Shown piece by piece: positions 1 through 5,020 of a DNA stretch of 5,218 nucleotides. Position 1 is the stretch's first letter; every line of letters begins with the position of its first letter. This stretch comes from Streptosporangiaceae bacterium. GTDB taxonomy: Bacteria > Actinomycetota > Actinomycetes > Streptosporangiales > Streptosporangiaceae. A model generated the notes under the pieces. It searched no databases, was not told the origin of the DNA, and saw nothing but the letters and a program-made list of their open reading frames with translations. The stretch covers positions 1 to 5,218 of the forward strand of contig JASHSO010000554.1 of assembly GCA_030038715.1 (NCBI GenBank). Direction: 5' to 3'. The position numbers and the translations under genes were made by a program.

Positions 1-189
1 GGTCCCGGCGGCGCGGCACTCGCCGATCGCCTTGCGGCCCGCGCCGGAACATGGCAGGCCATTGGCCGTCCGGGCACCAGCGACCTGCAGTTGAGCGTCT
101 GGCCGGCTGGGAGCCCGGTCCCCGAGCTGGCCGGCCAGGTCATCATGGACCGCCCGCACGCGCGGATTCAGGCAGGCTGGTCAGCCTGA
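1..189 (+). CDS. C-terminal fragment, probable protein-L-isoaspartate O-methyltransferase-like enzyme
   Basis: An open frame runs from the first base to a TGA at 187-189, giving 62 residues with no start in the window, so this is the 3' end of a longer gene. The tail contains an ADRLAARAGTWQAIGRPG segment followed by LQLSVWPAGSPVPELAGQ and a closing MDRPHARIQAGW. From memory of the family, actinobacterial protein-L-isoaspartate methyltransferase homologues, including those tied to FxLD-type peptide systems, end in a comparable pattern: an amphipathic helix, a tryptophan and Gly-Arg, a beta strand with a 'PAG' turn, then a 'DRxHxR...W' strand. The SAM-binding core lies outside the window, so the reaction cannot be confirmed. 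The end overlaps the end of the opposing PPK2 gene by 22 bp. G/C-rich third positions support real coding. Confidence is good that it is a gene and moderate for the family. Confidence 0.5.
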   Translation, partial: GPGGAALADRLAARAGTWQAIGRPGTSDLQLSVWPAGSPVPELAGQVIMDRPHARIQAGWSA

Positions 190-1142
190 AGCCGGGCTGT
201 GCGCCGCCGGGCGGGTGCCACGATCAGCGGGTCCGGCTTGCCGACGAGGCGGCGGTTCTTGCCCGTGTACTGCTGCGAATAAAGGACATAGCGCATGGCT
301 TCGAGCCGGGCACGTCTCTTGTCATTGCTCTTCACGACCGCCCAGGGCGAGTCCGGCAGGTCGGTGCGGCAGAACATCTCCTCTTTCGCGCTGGTGTACT
401 CATCCCACTTGCCGAGCGCGGCCAGGTCGATCGGGCTCAGCTTCCACTGCTTGACCGGATCAAGCTGCCTGTTCGCGAACCTACGTAGCTGCTCGGCTCG
501 GGTAATGGAGAACCACAGCTTGATCAGGGTGATGCCTTCTTGGGCGAGCATCCGCTCGAACTCCGGTGCAGCACGCAGGAACTCTGCGGACTCTTCGGGT
601 CGGCAGAATCCCATGACCCGCTCGACGCCTGCCCGGTTGTACCAGGATCTGTCCAACAGCACGATCTCGCCGGGCACCGGGAGGTGACCGAGGTAGCGGC
701 GCAGGTAGTGCCGCGTCTGCGTCGGCCCCGTCGGCTTGTCCAGGGCGACGATCCGGGTGCCCCGCGGATTGAGGTTCTCGGTGAACCTCCTGATCGTGCC
801 GCCCTTTCCGGCAGCGTCCCGGCCCTCGAATACGATGGCCAGCCGCCTGCCCTCGGCCTTTACCGACCGCTGCAGCTTGAGCAGCTCGATCTGAAGGCCG
901 AGCTTGGCTTGCTCGTACTGCCTGCGTCCCATCAGTCGGTCGTAGGGATAATCCTCCCGCCATGTCTGGACCTTGATGCCGTCGGGCCTGATCAGCGTGG
1001 CGTTCTTCGTTCCCCATGCGACCCGCAGGCCGAGCTCTGCGGCGAGGCAGTCCAGCTGCACGCCGACCCCGGCGTCGGCCTGACCAGCGAACCCCGGTGC
1101 CGCAGCCAGATCCGTCGGGGCTGCACTGACAAGATACACCAT
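168..1142 (-). CDS. ppk2: Polyphosphate kinase 2, class I (polyP:NDP phosphotransferase)
   Basis: This cytoplasmic enzyme is expected to transfer phosphate between inorganic polyphosphate and nucleoside diphosphates, making NTP from NDP or running in reverse. From the ATG at 1142 it has 324 residues. A family-typical TWREDYPYDR lead-in and a helix rich in Leu, Gln and Lys (about 73-96) come first. Next is the Walker A loop, EGRDAAGKGG (106-115), with Lys113 and Asp109. A Walker B segment, IVLLDRSWYNR (160-170), runs on into AGVERVMGFC (171-180). Then come the conserved KLWFSI and KQWKLSP stretches. This pattern matches one-domain class I PPK2 as known from characterised rhizobial enzymes. The start is uncertain: the frame stays open to a GTG at 1211, but that codon has GGAG only one base away. 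The ATG at 1142 has a GGAAACGGGG purine-rich lead, and a GTG at 1061 is also possible. The C-terminal 25 residues are Arg/Ala-rich and probably disordered. The gene is convergent with its left neighbour and divergent from the L,D-transpeptidase. Confidence 0.93.
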   Translation of the reverse strand: MVYLVSAAPTDLAAAPGFAGQADAGVGVQLDCLAAELGLRVAWGTKNATLIRPDGIKVQTWREDYPYDRLMGRRQYEQAKLGLQIELLKLQRSVKAEGRRLAIVFEGRDAAGKGGTIRRFTENLNPRGTRIVALDKPTGPTQTRHYLRRYLGHLPVPGEIVLLDRSWYNRAGVERVMGFCRPEESAEFLRAAPEFERMLAQEGITLIKLWFSITRAEQLRRFANRQLDPVKQWKLSPIDLAALGKWDEYTSAKEEMFCRTDLPDSPWAVVKSNDKRRARLEAMRYVLYSQQYTGKNRRLVGKPDPLIVAPARRRTARLQADQPA

Positions 1143-1266
1143 TGCCCCGTTTCCGCGCTCCGCTATGTCACGCGGTCGACCAGGGAGATACCCGACAGGA
1201 CGGCGCCGCACACTCCGGCCGCTCGATGCTCGGCTCCTGCGATTCCGAGACCAAAGCGCAACGCCG

Positions 1267-1295
1267 TTGCCGCCAACCTGACGTTAGTCTAAAAC
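1267..1295 (+). promoter_or_regulatory. Possible promoter for the L,D-transpeptidase gene
   Basis: TTGCCG (1267-1272) and TAAAAC (1290-1295) are separated by 17 bases, each matching the sigma-70-type consensus at 4 of 6 positions. An alternative -10 is TAGTCT at 1285-1290. Either would leave a 5' untranslated leader of about 100 bases before the ATG at 1407. The match is weak, and the site coincides with the inverted repeat described here. Confidence 0.2.
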
Positions 1296-1299
1296 GTCA
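1279..1299. promoter_or_regulatory. Inverted repeat TGACGTT-N7-AACGTCA, candidate operator
   Basis: This is a perfect 7-bp dyad with a 7-base spacer in the divergent region between ppk2 and the L,D-transpeptidase gene. A second dyad, TTAG-T-CTAA (1284-1292), is nested inside it with its centre shifted by one base. The size suits a dimeric helix-turn-helix regulator. The inner TTAG/CTAA core recalls the middle of DtxR/IdeR iron boxes. The left half agrees with that consensus at 7 of 9 positions but the right half at only 4 of 9, so an iron box is not claimed. TAGTCT (plus) and TAGACT (minus) within it both fit the actinobacterial TANNNT -10 pattern, so it may overlap promoters in both directions. 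Confidence 0.4.
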
Positions 1300-1337
1300 T
1301 CAAATCAGACCAGCGATTTCGCGCGGCCGCGCCCTGT

Positions 1338-1375
1338 TTCACCGTATTTCGCGGCCGTCGGTTCACCGTGTTCGG
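1338..1375 (+). repeat. Short direct repeat TTCACCGT, two copies 24 bp apart
   Basis: TTCACCGT occurs at 1338-1345 and again at 1362-1369, each followed by a similar T-rich/CG segment (ATTTCG and GTTCGG). The copies lie 38-69 bases upstream of the L,D-transpeptidase start. They could be a pair of regulator sites on the DNA or part of the leader RNA. I recognise no known regulator motif. Chance duplication is possible at this length. Confidence 0.25.
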
Positions 1376-1396
1376 TAAATGTCAGGGGAGCCAAGT

Positions 1397-1401
1397 AGGA
1401 G
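1397..1401 (+). promoter_or_regulatory. Ribosome binding site AGGAG fixing the L,D-transpeptidase start
   Basis: AGGAG lies five bases before the ATG at 1407. This favours that ATG over the in-frame GTG codons at 1368 and 1401. It also places the Arg-containing n-region of the signal peptide at the true N-terminus. Confidence 0.75.
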
Positions 1402-1406
1402 TGAGA

Positions 1407-2219
1407 ATGAGGCAGTCAGTTCGGCGGTGGGTCTTCTGTGCTGGCGCGCTTGCCACGGTGGGCGCCATGGCGTTCAGCCAGAGCGGGACGGCGAGTGCCG
1501 CTCGGTCCACCTCGACCAGCAGCGGCGCCGTGGCGGCCAGGTCGGCGGCATACGTGCCGCCGAGCAAGCCGATTTATTACGGGGAAAAAGGCGCGGCGGT
1601 CCTTAGCGTGCAACGCAGGCTCGCCCAGCTGCACTATTACCCGGGGCCGCTCGACGGCGAATTCGGGCCGGATACGCAGGAGGCCGCCTGGGCGTTCCGC
1701 GAAGTCCAGGGACTGCCTATGAACGCGGCCACGGCCGCAGAACCCATCTCGTCGGCGTTCTTGCACGATCTCATTCACCCCAAGCCGCCGCACCAGCTCG
1801 TGCCCAACGGCCCGCCGAACCGGATCGAAGTCAACCAGAACATCGAGGTGCTGGTCCTGTACAAGGACGACGAGCCGAACATCATCCTGCACGTTTCCAG
1901 CGGCGGCGGCTATTACTACCCCTGCCCCGGTGACTCCGGCGCAACCTGCGGGCCGGCGATCACTCCGGACGGGAATTACACCGCCTACGGCTTCTCGGCA
2001 GGCTGGATCACCGTGCCGCTCGGCACCATGTACAACCCGATATGGTTCCTGCCCGGCTACGCGATCCACGGCGACATCCCGGTGCCGTGGTATCCAGCAT
2101 CGCACGGCTGCGTCAGGATCTGGATGGACGCCGCCACCTGGTTCTACAAGCACGTGAGCATCGGCGGGAAGCATCCCACGCCGGTCTACATCCGGGGCAA
2201 GGCGCCGTACTACATCTAG
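1407..2219 (+). CDS. Exported L,D-transpeptidase with peptidoglycan-binding domain (YkuD fold)
   Basis: The 270-residue protein carries a Sec-type signal peptide: MRQSVRR, a hydrophobic core to about residue 23, and a likely cut after TASA (about 31). An Ala/Ser/Thr-rich linker follows to about 50. Residues 57-122 look like a PG_binding_1 domain: GEKGAAVLSVQRRLAQLHYY, then LDGEFGPDT and a helix with AAWAFREVQGL. Residues 138-265 form the YkuD catalytic domain, starting at NRIEVNQNIEVLVLY. It includes the TPDGNYTAY turn and the active-site motif H221-G222 ... S232-H233-G234-C235-V236-R237, with Cys235 as nucleophile. Such enzymes make 3-3 crosslinks between peptidoglycan stems or attach proteins to them, outside the membrane, and are carbapenem targets. 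Cys173 and Cys181 flank an unusual PGDSGAT loop and may pair. The gene is monocistronic: divergent from ppk2 and closed by a strong hairpin. Confidence in the family is high; the substrate role is inferred. Confidence 0.95.
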   Translation: MRQSVRRWVFCAGALATVGAMAFSQSGTASAARSTSTSSGAVAARSAAYVPPSKPIYYGEKGAAVLSVQRRLAQLHYYPGPLDGEFGPDTQEAAWAFREVQGLPMNAATAAEPISSAFLHDLIHPKPPHQLVPNGPPNRIEVNQNIEVLVLYKDDEPNIILHVSSGGGYYYPCPGDSGATCGPAITPDGNYTAYGFSAGWITVPLGTMYNPIWFLPGYAIHGDIPVPWYPASHGCVRIWMDAATWFYKHVSIGGKHPTPVYIRGKAPYYI

Positions 2220-2233
2220 CGGCGTCGGCACCA

Positions 2234-2275
2234 GCGCTGCCCGCCCGGCCACCTCGCTGGCCGGGCGGGCAGCGC
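2234..2275 (+). terminator. Strong GC-rich hairpin terminator after the L,D-transpeptidase
   Basis: The left arm (2234-2251) and right arm (2258-2275) form a perfect 18-bp stem closing a six-base loop, CCTCGC. It begins 14 bases after the stop codon. There is no T-run after it, which is common for actinobacterial terminators. It separates the transpeptidase gene from the ABC transporter operon. Confidence 0.85.
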
Positions 2276-2291
2276 CACGTTCGCGGACGTA

Positions 2292-2297
2292 TAAGCT
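2292..2297 (+). promoter_or_regulatory. Possible -10 element (TAAGCT) of the amino-acid ABC operon
   Basis: TAAGCT fits the actinobacterial TANNNT -10 pattern and sits in the only A/T-richer patch between the terminator and the receptor gene. Transcription would begin near 2304, giving a leader of about 30 bases. No good -35 hexamer is visible; at the usual spacing it would fall within the right arm of the terminator. An ACGT-N6-ACGT pair at 2277-2290 lies just upstream and could be a weak operator. Confidence 0.35.
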
Positions 2298-2334
2298 AGC
2301 GCGGTCAAGGAAATACAGGTGACGGGAGCGGGCA

Positions 2335-3195
2335 ATGATGCGACGAGTCGCCGTGACTGCGATATCCGCCGTCGCCGCAGCCGGGCTGGCAGCGTGCGGC
2401 AGCAGCACGACTGCTGCCACGGGCAGCGCGGCGGGCTCGGCGAGCTGCAGCTACAAGTCCATTCAGAGCGAGTTGTATCAGCGGGGTGTGCTGACTGTCG
2501 CGACCGACAAGCCGGCTTACCCGCCATGGTTCGAGAACAACAATCCGGCGGATGGCAAGGGATACGAGAGCGCCGTCGCCTATGACGTCGCCAAGCAGCT
2601 TGGCTTCAAAACGAGCCAGGTGCGCTGGGCATACGAGCCGTTCAACGACTCCTACGCGCCGGGGCCGAAGAAGTTCGACTTCGACATCAACGAGATCTCC
2701 TACACTGCGCAGCGGGCTACCGCTGTCACGTTCTCCAGCAGCTATTACGACGTCACGCAGGCGCTCGTGGCGTTGAAGAACTCGCCGATCGCGACGAAGC
2801 ACACCCCCGCCGAGCTGAAGACCTACGTCTACGGCGACCAGGTCGGGACCACGAGCCTTCAGTTCATCAACACCGAGATCCAACCAACCGCGACGCCGCG
2901 GGTGTACCAGACCCTCAACGTGGTGAAGGCGGCGCTGCAGGACCACCAGATCGAGGCGTTCGTTACCGACACGCCGACCGCCCAGTACATCGCCGCGGAC
3001 GAGATTCCCGGCTCGGAGATGGTGGCGCAGTTCCCGTCCACTGGCGAGCACTACGGACTGCTGTTCTCCAAGGGCAACCCGCTGGTCCGGTGCGTCAACA
3101 AGGCGATAGCAACGCTCAAGGCAAACGGCACCCTCGCGGCGCTGCAGAAGCAGTACCTGCAGATCTACCTCGACGTGCCGACGATCAAGCCGTAG
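2335..3195 (+). CDS. Lipoprotein substrate-binding protein of a polar amino-acid ABC transporter (family 3)
   Basis: This 286-residue receptor is held at the outer face of the membrane by a lipid. The signal has MMRR, a hydrophobic Ala-rich core and the lipobox L18-A19-A20-C21, followed by a Ser/Thr/Gly/Ala linker. The body matches SBP_bac_3: GVLTVATDKPAYPPWF (51-66), GYESAVAYDVAKQLGF (76-91), then FDFDINEISYTAQRA (114-128) and VTFSSSYYDV. Arg127 sits where HisJ-type receptors hold the ligand carboxylate. Asp212 in FVTDTPTAQY sits where they hold the alpha-amino group, so an amino acid or close analogue is likely. The side-chain specificity cannot be read. Cys38 near the N-terminus and Cys253 in the C-terminal helix may form a disulfide. 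The start has GGGAG (2324-2328), six bases ahead; a second ATG follows directly. It is the first gene of a three-gene operon. Confidence 0.93.
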   Translation: MMRRVAVTAISAVAAAGLAACGSSTTAATGSAAGSASCSYKSIQSELYQRGVLTVATDKPAYPPWFENNNPADGKGYESAVAYDVAKQLGFKTSQVRWAYEPFNDSYAPGPKKFDFDINEISYTAQRATAVTFSSSYYDVTQALVALKNSPIATKHTPAELKTYVYGDQVGTTSLQFINTEIQPTATPRVYQTLNVVKAALQDHQIEAFVTDTPTAQYIAADEIPGSEMVAQFPSTGEHYGLLFSKGNPLVRCVNKAIATLKANGTLAALQKQYLQIYLDVPTIKP

Positions 3196-3222
3196 CCGCG
3201 CTGGCGTGAGCTGGGTGGCGGC

Positions 3223-4179
3223 ATGACAGGTAGCGGCATGGGCGGCGGCCTGAGCACTGATCCGCTTGGCACGCCGTCGGCCATGGGCCCGACGGCTGGC
3301 GCGCAGATCGCCGGGTCCTTCGGCACCACAGGCCGGGGTCCGCGGCTGCTGTCCGGCGGGGGTCGGCGCGCGGCGGTCGTCTCAACGGCAAGCACGATCG
3401 TGGTGCTTGCCGGCCTCGCCGCCATCTTCTGGCTGGCGCCGGGCAGCGAAGCGGTGCGGCATACTTTCTTCGATCCGCAGGACATGTGGCAGTCCCTCAT
3501 CGGCGACCCGAAGAAGGGCTACTACTCCGTCGGGGCCGCGATCTGGCTGAACATCAGGATGTTCCTGGTCGGCGAGGTGCTGATCCTGGTGCTCGCCTTG
3601 GTCATCGCGCTCACCCGGCAGTCGACCAGCCCGGTCACGTTCCCGTTCCGCGTGCTGGCCATGCTGTACGTGGACTTCTTCCGGGGCGTGCCGCTGCTGC
3701 TCGTGGTGTTCGCCATCGGCCTTGGGGTTCCCGCGCTCCGGCTGCCTTTCGTTTCGTCGCAGTCGTCGGCCGTCTACGGCGTGGCTGCGCTGGTGCTCTC
3801 CTACTCTGCTTACGTCTCCGAGGTCTACCGGGCCGGCCTGAATTCGGTGCACCAGAGCCAGGTTGCCGCTGCCAGGTCGCTCGGCCTGTCGCATGCAACT
3901 GCGCTGCGCTATGTGATTCTCCCGCAGGCGATTCGCAACATCGTGCCGCCGCTGCTCAACGACTTCATCAGCCTGCAGAAGGACACCGCGCTGGTCAGCG
4001 TGCTCGGCGCGATCGAGGCTAACGGAGCGGCCCAGATCTACAGCAGCACGGTCTTCAATTTCTCGAGCTTTACGGTCGCGGCGATCTTGTTCCTGATCCT
4101 GACCATCCCGCTGGCGCGGTTCACTGACCGGCTCATCGCGGCCGATCGGCGCCGGCGGCTCGCCGGAGCGGTCCGGTGA
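3223..4179 (+). CDS. Polar amino-acid ABC transporter permease (HisM/GlnP type)
   Basis: This 318-residue integral membrane subunit of an amino-acid importer starts with about 50 Gly/Pro/Ser-rich cytoplasmic residues. Helices follow at roughly 51-72, 107-131, 143-170, 183-204, 254-272 and 281-300, with a 35-residue external loop after the first. The coupling (EAA) loop is clear at 215-236: AAARSLGL, then ALRYVILPQA; it docks on the ATPase. Upstream, FFRGVPLLLVVF and SEVYRAGLNSV are family hallmarks. Only one permease gene is present, so the transporter probably uses a homodimer. The start is 27 bases after the receptor gene, with GGTGG four bases ahead; in-frame ATGs at 3238 and 3283 are alternatives within the low-complexity tail. 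The stop TGA overlaps the GTG of the ATPase gene by four bases, suggesting translational coupling. It is longer than the typical family member (about 220-250 residues) because of the N-terminal tail, first helix and loop. Confidence 0.93.
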   Translation: MTGSGMGGGLSTDPLGTPSAMGPTAGAQIAGSFGTTGRGPRLLSGGGRRAAVVSTASTIVVLAGLAAIFWLAPGSEAVRHTFFDPQDMWQSLIGDPKKGYYSVGAAIWLNIRMFLVGEVLILVLALVIALTRQSTSPVTFPFRVLAMLYVDFFRGVPLLLVVFAIGLGVPALRLPFVSSQSSAVYGVAALVLSYSAYVSEVYRAGLNSVHQSQVAAARSLGLSHATALRYVILPQAIRNIVPPLLNDFISLQKDTALVSVLGAIEANGAAQIYSSTVFNFSSFTVAAILFLILTIPLARFTDRLIAADRRRRLAGAVR

Positions 4180-4961
4180 GCATGCCGCAGCCAGCCGCCG
4201 CGCATGAGCTCGCCGGGACCGAAGCGATCAAGATCGAGGAGCTGCACAAGTCCTTTGGTGCCAGTCCGGTGCTGCGTGGCATCAGCATGGCGGTTGCGGC
4301 GCACCAGGTCGTATGCCTCATAGGCGCGTCAGGCTCGGGCAAGTCCACCCTGCTGCGGTGCATCAACCTGCTGGAGCCGATCAGTGCGGGCCGGATAGTC
4401 CTGCTCGGGCAGGACGTCACAGCGCCCGGTACCGACCAGAACGCGGTGCGCAGGAACGTGGGCATCGTCTTCCAGTCCTACAACCTGTTCCCGCATATGA
4501 CAGTGCTCAGGAACGTCACTCTCGCGCCGGAGAAGGCACTAGGCGTGCCGAAAGCCCAGGCGCAAGAGGCTGCCAGGGAACTGCTGACCAGGTTCGGCCT
4601 GGCGGACAAGCAGGCCGAGTACCCGGACCGGCTGTCTGGTGGCCAGCAGCAGCGCGTCGCGATCGTGCGAGCCATGGCGATGCAGCCGCAGATCCTGCTG
4701 CTCGACGAGGTGACCAGTGCGCTTGACCCAGAGCTCGTGGCCGAGGTGCTCGATGTGATCAGGGAACTGGCAGCAGGCGGGATGACCATGCTGATCGCGA
4801 CGCACGAGATGGGGTTTGCCAAGGACATCGCGGGCCGCGTCTGCTTCCTGGAGGATGGCTTGATCATCGAGGAGGCGCCGCCAGCCGAGCTGTTCAGCGA
4901 CCCGAAGGACGACAGGACCCGGCGGTTCCTGCGGCGGATCGTGGAAGCCGGCCGGATGTAG
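4176..4961 (+). CDS. ATP-binding subunit of the polar amino-acid ABC transporter (HisP/GlnQ type)
   Basis: This 261-residue cytoplasmic ATPase drives import through the preceding permease. All nucleotide-binding motifs are intact: Walker A GASGSGKST (50-58, Lys56), Q-loop Gln100 in VFQSYNLFPHMTV, signature LSGGQQQR (153-160), Walker B ILLLDE (173-178, Glu178 catalytic), D-loop SALDP and H-loop His210 in ATHEMGF. The VFQSYNLFPHMT and THEMGFA wording is typical of the polar amino-acid uptake subfamily. The usual 'VAIARALAM' reads VAIVRAMAM here, a mild variant. The GTG start is supported by GGAG at 4165-4168, seven bases ahead. An ATG two codons later (4182) is a weaker choice because it would lie 13 bases from that site. 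The N-terminal 15 residues are an extra Ala-rich tail. No terminator hairpin is seen after the stop, so some readthrough into the next gene is possible. Confidence 0.96.
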   Translation: MSMPQPAAAHELAGTEAIKIEELHKSFGASPVLRGISMAVAAHQVVCLIGASGSGKSTLLRCINLLEPISAGRIVLLGQDVTAPGTDQNAVRRNVGIVFQSYNLFPHMTVLRNVTLAPEKALGVPKAQAQEAARELLTRFGLADKQAEYPDRLSGGQQQRVAIVRAMAMQPQILLLDEVTSALDPELVAEVLDVIRELAAGGMTMLIATHEMGFAKDIAGRVCFLEDGLIIEEAPPAELFSDPKDDRTRRFLRRIVEAGRM

Positions 4962-4989
4962 CACGGCACAGCAGATCGCCGCCGTCGCA

Positions 4990-4995
4990 TAACAT
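4990..4995 (+). promoter_or_regulatory. Possible -10 element (TAACAT) for a leaderless start
   Basis: TAACAT matches TANNNT and is followed after exactly seven bases by an ATG at 5003. That spacing is what a leaderless actinobacterial transcript beginning at the ATG would show. No -35 hexamer is recognisable. It lies in the 55-base gap between the ATPase gene and the LmeA-like gene. Confidence 0.4.
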
Positions 4996-5002
4996 CGGGC
5001 AA

Positions 5003-5020
5003 ATGAGGCACCCGTGGTGA
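5003..5020 (+). CDS. Possible five-codon leader ORF (MRHPW)
   Basis: ATG at 5003 opens a frame encoding Met-Arg-His-Pro-Trp and stops at TGA (5018-5020). That stop overlaps the GTG start of the next gene as GTGA, the same 4-bp arrangement seen between the permease and ATPase genes. With TAACAT seven bases upstream, it could be translated from a leaderless mRNA and couple ribosomes into the downstream gene. Its GAGG (5005-5008) would also act as the ribosome site of that gene. No family is recognised, and an ORF this short can occur by chance. Confidence 0.3.
   Translation: MRHPW

Noticed and set aside
127..138. Palindrome CTGGCCGGCCAG near the left edge
   Set aside because: It lies inside the coding tail of the methyltransferase-like gene, in sequence where GGCC blocks are common; no loop or T-run to suggest a terminator.
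540..1292. 250-codon open frame on the plus strand opposite ppk2
   Set aside because: It mirrors the PPK2 coding frame, which has intact Walker motifs; long antisense frames are expected at this GC content. The translation shows no recognisable domain.
1321..1332. Palindrome GCGCGGCCGCGC in the intergenic region
   Set aside because: It is composed only of G and C in a GC-rich genome, so self-complementarity is cheap; no regulator motif recognised.
1212..1406. A ydaO-type (c-di-AMP) riboswitch upstream of the cell-wall enzyme gene
   Set aside because: Such switches precede some actinobacterial wall-remodelling genes, but I find none of the conserved core segments and the leader appears too short for the full fold.
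1431..1443. A lipobox at the early cysteine (Cys11) of the L,D-transpeptidase
   Set aside because: The preceding residues are RWVF, not a Leu-Ala-Ala/Gly pattern, and the hydrophobic core follows rather than precedes the Cys, so an ordinary signal peptide with a later cut is the better reading.
1416..2420. 334-codon minus-strand open frame spanning the L,D-transpeptidase and terminator
   Set aside because: The plus-strand product has a signal peptide, the SHGCVR motif and a ribosome site; the antisense frame reads through the terminator hairpin and has Arg/Val-rich composition typical of shadow frames.
2305..3051. 248-codon minus-strand open frame opposite the receptor gene
   Set aside because: Shadow of a clear family 3 binding protein; no domain or start signal of its own.
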